Assembly: GCF_000685865.1 (NCBI RefSeq)
Contig: NZ_JMKS01000005.1
Coordinates: 310,001-374,000, forward strand
Reading direction: 5' to 3'
DNA length: 64,000 nt
Source: Exiguobacterium antarcticum DSM 14480
GTDB lineage: Bacteria; Bacillota; Bacilli; Exiguobacteriales; Exiguobacteriaceae
Part shown: one piece after another, positions 35,256-43,379 of the stretch
Position numbering within the stretch: the first letter of the stretch is position 1
How the letters are laid out: each line of letters opens with the position of its first letter
Notes under the pieces: model-generated
Database searches by the model: none
The model's input: the letters and a program-made list of their open reading frames with translations, nothing else
Told to the model about the DNA's origin: nothing
Translations under genes and position numbers: made by a program

Positions 35256-36107
35256 GTGACAGCGGTTGTAAAGGAAAGTATCTTAAAGGTAATTGTCGCC
35301 TCGATTGGCGGGTTCGTCATTGCTTTAGCAATGAACTGGTTCCTGATTCCAAGCGGAGTTTATTCAACAGGATTTACAGGACTCGCCCAGATTTTAACGC
35401 AGACCTTACAGGGGACGGCATTCGCTTTTGGTGAAAACGTCTGGTTCTTAGTCCTGAATCTGCCGTTGATTGTTTTAGCATGGATCATGTTAGGACGTAG
35501 TTTTACCATCGTTACCTTGATTTCAGTTTTGGCGACGACGATTTTTATTGGACTGATTCCACAGTATGCTGTCATTCCGGGTGATCAGACACTAAATGCT
35601 GTATTTGGCGGTGTGTTGCTTGCGATTGGAACAGGAATCACGATTAAATTCGGGGCCTCGACGGGTGGATTTGATATCGTTGCTTTGATTTTTGCTCGTT
35701 TTTCCGATCGAAGCGTCGGGCTGTATCTGTTTGTCCTCAATTTCTTGATCGCGATACTCGCAGGTGCGTTGTTTGGTTGGTCGACAGCGCTCTATACGAT
35801 TGTCTTCATCTATGTGACATCAAAAGTCGTCGATGAGATCCATACGAGTAACCAACGCCTGACGATTTTCATCATTACCAATCATGCCGATGACATCACG
35901 ACGGCACTCCATCAACATATCATTCGTGGAATCACACAGATGCCATCGATCGGGACCTATTCAAGAGCGGAGAAGTCGACGCTGATGATGGTCATCGAAC
36001 GACATGAATTACGGGATGTCGAACGGATTTGTCGTGACGCGGACGAGACGGTTTTCATCAATGTCGTCGCAACAGATTCAGTCGTTGGCTATTTCCGAAA
36101 AGGGTAA
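35256..36107 (+). CDS. YitT-family membrane protein (DUF161-DUF2179)
   Basis: About 283 aa. Five or six membrane helices in the N-terminal two thirds (IVASIGGFVIALAMNWFLIPSG onward, 20 residues at most typical) precede a cytoplasmic DUF2179 domain (LTIFIITNHADDI to the end) that resembles a small regulatory fold. GTG at 35256 is chosen about 8 bp after AGAGGAG; an ATG at 35238 is an alternative. Function unknown in the family; transport is suspected. Confidence 0.8.
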   Translation: MTAVVKESILKVIVASIGGFVIALAMNWFLIPSGVYSTGFTGLAQILTQTLQGTAFAFGENVWFLVLNLPLIVLAWIMLGRSFTIVTLISVLATTIFIGLIPQYAVIPGDQTLNAVFGGVLLAIGTGITIKFGASTGGFDIVALIFARFSDRSVGLYLFVLNFLIAILAGALFGWSTALYTIVFIYVTSKVVDEIHTSNQRLTIFIITNHADDITTALHQHIIRGITQMPSIGTYSRAEKSTLMMVIERHELRDVERICRDADETVFINVVATDSVVGYFRKG

Positions 36108-36146
36108 GGGTATAGCGTATGAATCAACGGTCCTTGAAGGACACGA

Positions 36147-36189
36147 ATAAGCCGTCTTCCTTGTCGTATAGACAGAGAAGACGGCTTAT
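36147..36189. terminator. Stem-loop between convergent genes
   Basis: A 13-bp perfect stem (36147-36159 with 36177-36189) with an inner TGTC/GACA pairing. It lies between the facing YitT and HAD genes. T runs are short, so its efficiency is uncertain. Confidence 0.65.
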
Positions 36190-36204
36190 GTTGTTTAGGA
36201 TGGC

Positions 36205-37014
36205 TTAAATCAGTCCGAGCACATGCTTCAGATAGTAGGTAATCCCGTCTTCTTGATTGGTTTTTGTTGTCCCGTTGGCGATTAGCTTGAGCGGACCAAT
36301 CGCATTGCCCATCGCGACACCATGACCCACGTAATCGAGCATTTCCAAATCATTTTCTTCGTCACCAAAGGCGACGATCTGTTTTTGATCAATGCCGAGA
36401 TATCTTGAAATCTGTTGGAGACCAATTGCTTTACTCGTTCCTTTGCGCATCACTTCGACCATATATTCAGGTTTAATCCACTGCCTGTTCAAGACCGTTT
36501 CGGCATGGATGCTCGACAACTCAGAACGGATGTCTTGGACGTGTTCACCTTTCGCATGAATCAGTAACGATGTCGGTTCGTGTTGTAAGACCTTTCGGAG
36601 GTCACCTGTCGTCACGGATAAAGCATGGTCCGTATAAAATTCATAAATACCGACCGGATCACGTTGGAAATAAACATGATCGGTCACTTCACAGACGATA
36701 TTCTGCGTTTTCGTCTCGGATACCGATTCTAAAATATGCTGAACCGTCTTCAGTGGAATCGGATGGTGACTGACTTCAAAGTGTTGATCGTGTGGATGAT
36801 GAACAAGCCCACCATTGAAATTGACGATCGGTGTCGTCAGACCGAGTTCGTCGTAATAGCGTTTGGCATGTCGAAAAGGACGTCCGGTTGCGATGACGAC
36901 TTCATGACCGTTTTCCCGAGCGGTCCGTAAAGCCTTTAAGTTCGTTTGACTGATTGTCTTGTCGTCACGTAGTAAAGTACCGTCTAGATCGACGGCGATA
37001 AGATGACGTTGCAT
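36205..37014 (-). CDS. Cof-type HAD-IIB sugar-phosphate phosphatase
   Basis: 269-aa haloacid-dehalogenase phosphatase. Motif I is AVDLDGTLL, motif II is VIATGRP, motif III a Lys in GTSKAIGLQQI and motif IV FGDEENDLEML, with a large IIB cap between II and III. Such enzymes dephosphorylate sugar phosphates or FMN-type substrates; the specific one is not deducible. ATG at 37014 with GGAGTGGG upstream. It is not a beta-phosphoglucomutase, which would be a different HAD subclass. Confidence 0.85.
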   Translation of the reverse strand: MQRHLIAVDLDGTLLRDDKTISQTNLKALRTARENGHEVVIATGRPFRHAKRYYDELGLTTPIVNFNGGLVHHPHDQHFEVSHHPIPLKTVQHILESVSETKTQNIVCEVTDHVYFQRDPVGIYEFYTDHALSVTTGDLRKVLQHEPTSLLIHAKGEHVQDIRSELSSIHAETVLNRQWIKPEYMVEVMRKGTSKAIGLQQISRYLGIDQKQIVAFGDEENDLEMLDYVGHGVAMGNAIGPLKLIANGTTKTNQEDGITYYLKHVLGLI

Positions 37015-37101
37015 AAAATAACCCACTCCACTCTTGATTCATTATGTTTACTGTAGCATATCCCTCTAAAAAACATCTGGAATTGCCTGCTTTCCAGAAT
37101 C

Positions 37102-37115
37102 AAGAAAGCGTTTAA
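37102..37115. promoter_or_regulatory. Weak cre-like sequence between divergent genes
   Basis: AGAAAGCGTTTAAA matches 12 of 14 cre positions in the gap between the HAD gene and the DUF2929 gene. This could be chance. Confidence 0.25.
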
Positions 37116-37151
37116 AAAAAACAGAGAAAAGCTGTCTGTCGTACTAAAAAA

Positions 37152-37160
37152 TGATATACT
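37152..37160 (+). promoter_or_regulatory. Extended -10 promoter of the DUF2929 gene
   Basis: TGATATACT combines the TGn extension with a TATACT -10, about 48 bp before the start codon. The -35 region is weak, as is common with extended -10 elements. Confidence 0.6.
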
Positions 37161-37208
37161 ACAAAACGTAGGACATTAAAAAGTAAGCTAAGAAATGGAG
37201 GGGGAAGA

Positions 37209-37403
37209 ATGCGTTTTCTCGTTACATTCTTCTGGTCGTTCTTACTCGTGAACACAGCCGTGTTCATCGTATCAGCGGTCGATGCAGTCACGTACAACTT
37301 CGGATTTGCGACAGCTATGTCAGTCGTGACTTCACTTGTCGTCTTCGCACTTGATGCAGTCAATGAAGATCTTGGTCTTGGTCAAGGGACAAAGGCAGAA
37401 TAA
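37209..37403 (+). CDS. YjzD-like DUF2929 small membrane protein
   Basis: 64 aa with two predicted membrane helices: LVTFFWSFLLVNTAVFIVSA and GFATAMSVVTSLVVFAL. The start MRFLVTFFWSFLL is like the DUF2929/YjzD family. A GGAGGGGGAAG ribosome site precedes the ATG, and a terminator follows, so it is a single-gene unit. Function unknown. Confidence 0.75.
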   Translation: MRFLVTFFWSFLLVNTAVFIVSAVDAVTYNFGFATAMSVVTSLVVFALDAVNEDLGLGQGTKAE

Positions 37404-37406
37404 GTT

Positions 37407-37447
37407 AAAAGCGAGATATCGTCATTCGGACGATAGGCTCGCTTTTT
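37407..37447 (+). terminator. Rho-independent terminator
   Basis: AAAAGCGAG pairs with CTCGCTTTT, with inner TATCGTC/GACGATA, then T residues. It ends the DUF2929 gene. Confidence 0.85.
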
Positions 37448-37466
37448 ATGGTTTAGGAGGCAAGCG

Positions 37467-38600
37467 ATGATAATTCTTAAAAATGTAAGTGTAGCAGGTG
37501 AATCCACCGATGTATGGATTGGGGCAGGTAAGGTTCTGGCAATCGGATCCTATGCCATCGATGAACGGTTGATTACAGAGACCATCGATGGGACAGGGAA
37601 ACAGCTTATTCCCGGTTTGATTGACGGACATGTCCATCCGATTGGTGGAGGTGGAGAAGGGGGATTTGCGACGCGGACCGCTCCTCTTGTGGCAACAGAC
37701 TTCTTAGCCGGTGGCGTCACGACCGTCGTTGGTCTGCTTGGGACGGACGGCTGGACCCGGACAGGGATGGACTTACTTGCACACGTTCGTGGGTATACAA
37801 GTCAGGGCATCCGTCCTTTTTTATTGTCCGGTAGTTATGCCGTGCCCCCTGTATCAATTACGAATTCAATTGCCGAAGACATTCTTTTAATCAACGAAGT
37901 CATCGGCATCGGTGAGATTGCGATCAATGACCATCGTTCGACGCAACCGACTGTCGAAGAGTTAGCGCGTCTCGCTTCACAAGCCCGGATTGCCGGTCTT
38001 CTAAAAGGAGTCAACGGAACGATGAATGTCCATATCGGTGACGGCAAACAAGCACTTCGTTTACTGGAAAAAGTGGTCGAAACAACAGACATTCCCATCA
38101 CACAATTTTTGCCGACGCACATCAATCGAAGCGAACGGATTTTCGAAGCCAGTTTAAGGTGGGCCAAACAAGGTGGGCGAATCGATTTCACGACGTGTAC
38201 GACGGAGGCCTTCATTCAAGAAGGGGAATTACCGGCAGGACTTGCATTAAAACGTACGCTCGATGCGGGTATTCCGCTCGATCAGATTACGATGTCGAGT
38301 GATGCCGGAGCCAGTCTGCCTGCGTTTGATGAGAACGGAAAACTGTTGCGTTTAGAGACAGGAAAACCAAACTCGATTCTTGAAGCAGTCCGTGATGCCG
38401 TCCGGCACGGTGTTCGACTGGAGGATGCAATCCAGACGGTCACGTTGAACGTCGCACGGGCATATGGGATTTCTGGTGGAGAAATCAAAATAGGAGAACG
38501 CGCTGATCTGTTACTGATTGATGACGCTTTGCAAATCGATACGATTCTTGCGAATGGGCGTGCTATAATGATTCAGAAAAAATGGCTTTTGCCAAGATGA
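37467..38600 (+). CDS. iadA: Isoaspartyl dipeptidase (beta-aspartyl peptidase)
   Basis: 377-aa amidohydrolase-family metallopeptidase that removes isoaspartyl residues from damaged dipeptides. Metal ligands are visible in GHVHPIGG, LPTHINRSE and MSSDAGAS; GIGEIAINDHRS fits the family. GGAGG precedes the ATG. It is followed 13 bp later by the thioredoxin-like gene, perhaps in one transcript with psd. Confidence 0.88.
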   Translation: MIILKNVSVAGESTDVWIGAGKVLAIGSYAIDERLITETIDGTGKQLIPGLIDGHVHPIGGGGEGGFATRTAPLVATDFLAGGVTTVVGLLGTDGWTRTGMDLLAHVRGYTSQGIRPFLLSGSYAVPPVSITNSIAEDILLINEVIGIGEIAINDHRSTQPTVEELARLASQARIAGLLKGVNGTMNVHIGDGKQALRLLEKVVETTDIPITQFLPTHINRSERIFEASLRWAKQGGRIDFTTCTTEAFIQEGELPAGLALKRTLDAGIPLDQITMSSDAGASLPAFDENGKLLRLETGKPNSILEAVRDAVRHGVRLEDAIQTVTLNVARAYGISGGEIKIGERADLLLIDDALQIDTILANGRAIMIQKKWLLPR

Positions 38601-38613
38601 CGGAGGGATCGAT

Positions 38614-39105
38614 GTGTCAAAGAAGTCTAACCGTGTCAAACCAACAAAAAAACCGCAATCAAAAGCCAATTGGATTACAGCTGGTGTCATTGCGCTAATC
38701 GTCTTACTCGGAGCGGGCCTGTTACTGTTCATGGACCGAGAAGATTCGGCTTCTAAAAACGGAAACTTAACTGCAAGTCAAGTGTCCGATAAACTGCAAT
38801 CCGGAGATGAGTTCTACACATACTTTTATCAAACGGGATGCGTCCATTGTGAAAAAGTAAAACCGTACTTAGTTCCGCTCGGCGAGAAGCAGGATATTCC
38901 GTTCGAACAAATCGATCTTGCAGTTGAGCAGTCGGCTTGGGATACGTTTGCCATCGAAGGGACACCGACCGTCGTTCATTTTAAGGATGGAAAAGAAGTC
39001 AGCCGTGTGTCAGGTGAGCAGACAGAAGAAGCGTATAAAGAATTTTTTGCCGGTAAAGACGTTAAAAATTCAGAAGAAGAATCGTCAGGTGATTTAAATG
39101 ATTAA
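38614..39105 (+). CDS. Membrane-tethered thioredoxin-like protein
   Basis: 163 aa. A basic N-terminus and one membrane helix (about 20-41, WITAGVIALIVLLGAGLLLF) anchor an extracytoplasmic thioredoxin fold with the redox motif CVHC and the cis-proline loop GTPTVVHF. Probably a thiol-disulphide oxidoreductase or reductant of exported proteins. GTG start after CGGAGGG. The 3' end overlaps psd by 8 bp. Confidence 0.82.
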   Translation: MSKKSNRVKPTKKPQSKANWITAGVIALIVLLGAGLLLFMDREDSASKNGNLTASQVSDKLQSGDEFYTYFYQTGCVHCEKVKPYLVPLGEKQDIPFEQIDLAVEQSAWDTFAIEGTPTVVHFKDGKEVSRVSGEQTEEAYKEFFAGKDVKNSEEESSGDLND

Positions 39106-39877
39106 AAAATGGTTTTTTACTCAACTGTTTGAGTTGAACGGACATCCAGTAGTTGCGAAACAATTACGGCGATTTGCAATGAGTCCAGCGAGTCGACCAT
39201 TGATCCAACCGTTCGTAAAGATGTATGACCTGCAGATGCAAGAAGCAGACCAACCGCTTGATTCATATAAAACCTTACACGACTTGTTTGTCCGACACTT
39301 AAAAGAAGATGTCCGTCCGATTGACGCGTCTCCGAACGCCTTCGTCAGTCCGTGTGACGGTATGTTATCCGTCGTCGATGATTTGACGGAAGACAGTCGG
39401 TTTGTGGTAAAGGGTCAAACCTATTCGGTGTCAGAGTTACTCGGTTCGCACCACGAAGCTCAGAATTATGTTGGCGGACGCGTCATGATCTTTTATCTCA
39501 GTCCACAAAACTATCACCGGGTCCATGTACCGATCGATGGCATGGTTCGGACAAGCTATACGCTAGGACGCGATTCAGCGCCTGTCAATGAGCTGGGACT
39601 CGAGTATGGGAAACGTCCGTTGACACGAAACTACCGACGTGTGACCCGAATTACCCAAGGAAAACACGCACTCGAACACGTCATGGTCGGAGCATTGAAC
39701 GTCAACACGATCGTTCAGACGAACCCACGTCGTGAAGTCAAACGTGGCGATGAGTTTGGTTATTTTTCGTTTGGTTCGACGGTCGTCTTGATCTGTCCGA
39801 AAGATGCTGTCACGCTAGCGGGCGACATCACGGGCTCCGTCCTCATGGGGCAACAAATCGGTCACTGGAATTCATGA
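39098..39877 (+). CDS. psd: Phosphatidylserine decarboxylase
   Basis: 259-aa proenzyme that makes phosphatidylethanolamine. The self-cleavage site is FGST (in YFSFGSTVVLI), where the Ser becomes the pyruvoyl group. Conserved regions VSPCDGMLS and NYHRVHVPIDG hold the usual His and Asp. Overlaps the preceding gene by 8 bp. Works on the product of PssA encoded at 19.2-19.9 kb; here the two are not in one operon, unlike in Bacillus subtilis. Confidence 0.94.
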   Translation: MIKKWFFTQLFELNGHPVVAKQLRRFAMSPASRPLIQPFVKMYDLQMQEADQPLDSYKTLHDLFVRHLKEDVRPIDASPNAFVSPCDGMLSVVDDLTEDSRFVVKGQTYSVSELLGSHHEAQNYVGGRVMIFYLSPQNYHRVHVPIDGMVRTSYTLGRDSAPVNELGLEYGKRPLTRNYRRVTRITQGKHALEHVMVGALNVNTIVQTNPRREVKRGDEFGYFSFGSTVVLICPKDAVTLAGDITGSVLMGQQIGHWNS

Positions 39878-39879
39878 AC

Positions 39880-39912
39880 ACGAGACGCTCTCTCTACAAG
39901 GGAGCGTCTCGT
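39880..39912 (+). terminator. Hairpin after psd
   Basis: An 11-bp stem (39880-39890 with 39902-39912) begins just after the psd stop. There is no T run, so it may be a processing hairpin or weak terminator. Confidence 0.55.
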
Positions 39913-39933
39913 CATGCTTAGGAGGAATCTGTC

Positions 39934-41283
39934 ATGCAGATTTTGATGTTTACAGAAATGACGAACTCATCGCTTCAAGTATATGGAGCCTTATTTATTT
40001 TTTTAGTGACGTATGCCTTTATCATCAGTGAAAAGGTGAGTCGAGCGATCGTCGCGCTGCTTGGTGCACTAGCAATGGTGATGTTCGGAATCGTGGAGCT
40101 CGAATCCGCTTTATTCGAATACGTCGAATGGGGAACGATCGTCTTACTAATTGGGATGATGATTCTTGTTACGATCGCCAATCAATCAGGGTTATTTGAA
40201 TACATTGCGATCCGAGCAGCGAAACGGACAAAAGGAGACCCCATTAAAATTTTAATTATGTTGTCGGTATTGACGGCGTTTGGGTCGGCATTTTTAGATA
40301 ATGTCACGACCGTCCTCTTAATTGTTCCGATTACGTTTTCGATTACAAAAGTCTTGAAAATCAAGCCCTTTCCGTTCCTTCTAGCAGAAGTTTTGTTCGC
40401 GAACATCGGCGGAACGGCGACGCTGATTGGAGATCCTCCGAATATCATGATTGGGGCAGCGAATCCTCATCTGACGTTCAACGCCTTTTTATGGAATCTA
40501 GCCCCATTGATCGTTGTACTTACGGTCGTGACGATCGGTATTTTATATCTGATTTTCCGGAAACAGTTGCATGTCGAACCGGAAAATCAACAAAAATTGA
40601 TGGAAATTGATGAAAACAGCTATATCATCAGTCGTAAACTGGTTTTACGCAGCAGTATCGTTTTGTTGAGCACGATCGCGTTGTTCGTCCTGCACCCAGT
40701 CCTTGGTCGTATCGGGATTCATCTCGAAGCCCCCGCGATTGCGATGCTTGGAGCGACCGTGTTGATGTTACTGACGATTGAAAACAATCATCAGTTAGAA
40801 GAAGTGTTCGCTCGGATCGAATGGACGACGATCTTTTTCTTTGCCGGTCTGTTCATTTTAGTCGGAGGGATTCAAGAAGCTGGAATCATTCGCTTCTTGG
40901 CCGAAAAAACAATCACGTTAACAGGTGGAGATATCAATACGACCGCGACTGCCGTCCTGTGGTTATCTGGGATCGCAAGTGCGACGATTGATAATATCCC
41001 GTTTGTCGCGACGATGATTCCACTCATCAACGATGTCGCAACTGGAATCGGTCTATCGCCGGACAGTCAACAAGTCGAGGTGTTATGGTGGTCGCTATCG
41101 CTTGGGGCCTGCTTGGGTGGGAACGGGACACTGATCGGTGCATCTGCCAATGTCATCGTGGCAGGGTTGGCCACGCGACAAGGTGAGAAATTCACGTATG
41201 GACGGTTCTTATTGTATGGAGCGCCGATCACACTCGTGACACTGATTTTATCGCAACTGTATTTGTGGATTCGTTATTATTAA
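39934..41283 (+). CDS. ArsB/NhaD (SLC13/P-protein) family ion transporter
   Basis: 449-aa membrane protein with about 11-12 helices in two halves. Family signatures are FLDNVTTVLLIVPIT and NIGGTATLIGDPPNIMIG in the first half, and ATIDNIPFVATMIP and GNGTLIGASANVIV in the second. Members transport arsenite, Na+ or carboxylates; no arsR, arsC or other clue is nearby. AGGAGG precedes the ATG. Confidence 0.85.
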   Translation: MQILMFTEMTNSSLQVYGALFIFLVTYAFIISEKVSRAIVALLGALAMVMFGIVELESALFEYVEWGTIVLLIGMMILVTIANQSGLFEYIAIRAAKRTKGDPIKILIMLSVLTAFGSAFLDNVTTVLLIVPITFSITKVLKIKPFPFLLAEVLFANIGGTATLIGDPPNIMIGAANPHLTFNAFLWNLAPLIVVLTVVTIGILYLIFRKQLHVEPENQQKLMEIDENSYIISRKLVLRSSIVLLSTIALFVLHPVLGRIGIHLEAPAIAMLGATVLMLLTIENNHQLEEVFARIEWTTIFFFAGLFILVGGIQEAGIIRFLAEKTITLTGGDINTTATAVLWLSGIASATIDNIPFVATMIPLINDVATGIGLSPDSQQVEVLWWSLSLGACLGGNGTLIGASANVIVAGLATRQGEKFTYGRFLLYGAPITLVTLILSQLYLWIRYY

Positions 41284-41305
41284 CAGTCGATGATACAGGC
41301 GGCGG

Positions 41306-41410
41306 ACTCAAAAGTCATTTTTACAGAGAACAGTGTGGTGGATTAAAATCTGCCACACTGTTCTTGTCTAGGAAAAAATCACTTGGTTCACGCGACTCGT
41401 GCAGGGAAAG
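41306..41410 (+). repeat. Truncated copy of the structured intergenic repeat
   Basis: Aligns with the left part of the element at 63161-63403. It shares ACTCAAAAGTCAT, a 15-bp hairpin (41327-41341 with 41350-41364), and a block ending CGACTCGTGCAGG against CAACTCCTACAGG. The right-hand terminal repeat is missing. The hairpin sequence differs from the other copy but remains paired. It lies 23 bp after the transporter stop and could end its transcript. Confidence 0.7.
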
Positions 41411-41467
41411 GGGATTACCTTTGGGTTAACCCCTTTTCGTTTGGTCGTCGCTCTATCAAATTGATTG

Positions 41468-41476
41468 TGCTATAAT
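41468..41476 (+). promoter_or_regulatory. Extended -10 promoter of the yqeG operon
   Basis: TGCTATAAT combines a TGn extension with a consensus -10, 70 bp before yqeG. No clear -35 is seen. It likely drives the long yqeG-to-yqeM operon. Confidence 0.65.
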
Positions 41477-41546
41477 CGAACGATAAGAACATAACTGTTT
41501 CTTAAACTTAACTATAGAGCTAGACCATCATCTGGAGGTTTTATTC

Positions 41547-42131
41547 GTGTTTAAACGACTTTATCCAAAACATTTTGTAGCGTCGATTTATGATATTGAC
41601 TTAGAAATGTTAAAACGAAACGGTGTCAAAGCAATTTTAACGGATCTCGATAATACACTTGTCGCTTGGAATATTGCCGATGCTCCAGACGAATTGGTGT
41701 CATGGCTCGATATGGTGAATAACCAATATGGATTTGACGTCATCATCGTCTCGAATAACAACGGCGATCGAGTCAAGAAGTTTGCGGATCCACTTGGCCT
41801 ACATTATATTGCACCGGCACGTAAACCATTACCGATCGGTTTCAAACGGGCGCTGACGGAATTCGGTTATCACGCGAAGGAAGTTGTCTTCCTTGGGGAT
41901 CAACTGTTTACGGATGTGTTAGGCGCAAATTCAGTAGGTATCGAAGTGATCCATGTTCAACCCGTCGTCAAGACAGACGGTGTCGTCACAAAATTTAATC
42001 GCCTGATGGAACGCGTGATTTTTCGACGGATGAAACGTAAAGGGATCTATAAATTGACGCAACGTGTCAAAGAGGATCCAGCAGTGTTAAAACATCCAAT
42101 TGAAGCGATTCGTCAAGATAAGCAACAATGA
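41547..42131 (+). CDS. yqeG: YqeG-family HAD-IIIA phosphatase
   Basis: 194-aa HAD phosphatase. The nucleophile motif is LTDLDNTLV, the second motif VSNNNGDR and the final one VFLGDQLFTD. GTG start after TGGAGG. First gene of the conserved cluster leading into ribosome-assembly GTPase yqeH. Its substrate is unsettled; homologues are annotated as phosphatidylglycerophosphatase-like. Confidence 0.9.
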   Translation: MFKRLYPKHFVASIYDIDLEMLKRNGVKAILTDLDNTLVAWNIADAPDELVSWLDMVNNQYGFDVIIVSNNNGDRVKKFADPLGLHYIAPARKPLPIGFKRALTEFGYHAKEVVFLGDQLFTDVLGANSVGIEVIHVQPVVKTDGVVTKFNRLMERVIFRRMKRKGIYKLTQRVKEDPAVLKHPIEAIRQDKQQ

Positions 42132-42254
42132 CCCTGTCATACCGGTAGATGAAAGGATAGGCAGCAGTCGCAGCATGTACGGCAAAAGGTCGGAAGTTAC
42201 GCTCTTGGAGTGGCGAGCAGGGCGCTACGTTGAATAGAGAAGGGAAAGTTCCCG

Positions 42255-43379
42255 ATGCGGCTCAACACACACATGGAAGAAATCAATTGCGCAGGCTGTG
42301 GTGTCGCGATCCAAACAGAGGATCCGAAAGCACCTGGTTATGCGCCTAAATCTGCACTTGACCGTGAAATGGTCATCTGCCAACGTTGTTTTAAACTCAA
42401 GCACTACAACCAAATTCAAGACGTCGCATTAACGGACGATGATTTTGTCAAAATTTTAGATGGAATCGGTCAAAAAGATGCACTTGTCGTCAAAATCGTT
42501 GATATTTTTGATTTCAACGGAAGTTGGTTACCAGGCTTACATCGTTTTGTCGGAAAAAATGATGTATTATTGGTCGGAAACAAAGCCGATCTCTTACCGA
42601 AGTCACTTAATCCGAATCGTCTGATGAACTGGATGCGCCAAACATCGAAAGAACTTGGATTACGCCCAGTGGATGTCCATCTGATCAGTGCGAAAAAAGG
42701 ACACGGTGTGGACGAACTGGCAGAAAAAATCGATTATTACCGTAAAGGACGCGACGTCTATGTCGTCGGCTGTACGAACGTCGGTAAATCGACTTTAATC
42801 AATCAAGTCATCAAACGATTCGGGGAAGAAGAAGAGGCGGTCATCACGGTCAGTCACTTCCCGGGAACGACGCTGGATCTGATTGACATCCCACTCGATG
42901 ATAACTGTAACCTCTACGACACGCCAGGAATCATCAACCATCATCAGATGGCGCATTATGTGGATGGAAGAGACTTGAAATTGATTACGCCTAAAAAAGA
43001 AATCAAGCCGCAAGTGTTCCAAATCCATCCGCAACAAACGTTGTTCTTCGGTGGTCTGGCTCGTCTCGACTACATGGAAGGAAACAAACGGTCATTCGTC
43101 ATCTACATGTCGAACGACTTGAAGGTCCATCGGACGAAGCTCGATAAAGCGGACGATCTGTATGCGAATCATAACGGAGAACTGTTGTCCCCTCCGAATG
43201 AAAAAACGCTTGAGATGCTTCCTCCGCTCGTTCGACACGAGTTCAGTCTCCGCGACAACATGAAGACGGATATCGTCTTCAGTGGACTTGGCTGGGTTGC
43301 TGTTCATGGAAAAGGCGGACGAGTTGCTGCTTACGCACCAAAAGGTGTTGCCGTCTCTCTACGTGAGGCGCTCGTCTGA
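42255..43379 (+). CDS. yqeH: YqeH, circularly permuted GTPase for 30S ribosome assembly
   Basis: 374 aa. An N-terminal zinc finger has CAGCG and CQRC. The permuted GTPase motifs follow in the order G4 NKAD, G5 SAKKG, G1 GCTNVGKST, G3 DTPG. A C-terminal RNA-binding-like domain ends the protein. The ATG at 42255 is preceded by AGAAGGG; the inner ATG at 42273 matches Bacillus homologue starts but has no ribosome site. A 123-bp spacer before it contrasts with the tightly overlapping genes downstream. Overlaps aroE by 1 bp. Confidence 0.93.
   Translation: MRLNTHMEEINCAGCGVAIQTEDPKAPGYAPKSALDREMVICQRCFKLKHYNQIQDVALTDDDFVKILDGIGQKDALVVKIVDIFDFNGSWLPGLHRFVGKNDVLLVGNKADLLPKSLNPNRLMNWMRQTSKELGLRPVDVHLISAKKGHGVDELAEKIDYYRKGRDVYVVGCTNVGKSTLINQVIKRFGEEEEAVITVSHFPGTTLDLIDIPLDDNCNLYDTPGIINHHQMAHYVDGRDLKLITPKKEIKPQVFQIHPQQTLFFGGLARLDYMEGNKRSFVIYMSNDLKVHRTKLDKADDLYANHNGELLSPPNEKTLEMLPPLVRHEFSLRDNMKTDIVFSGLGWVAVHGKGGRVAAYAPKGVAVSLREALV

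Noticed and set aside
36205-37014. Beta-phosphoglucomutase partner for malP
   Set aside because: The motifs and large IIB cap are those of Cof-type HAD phosphatases, not of the phosphoglucomutase subclass.
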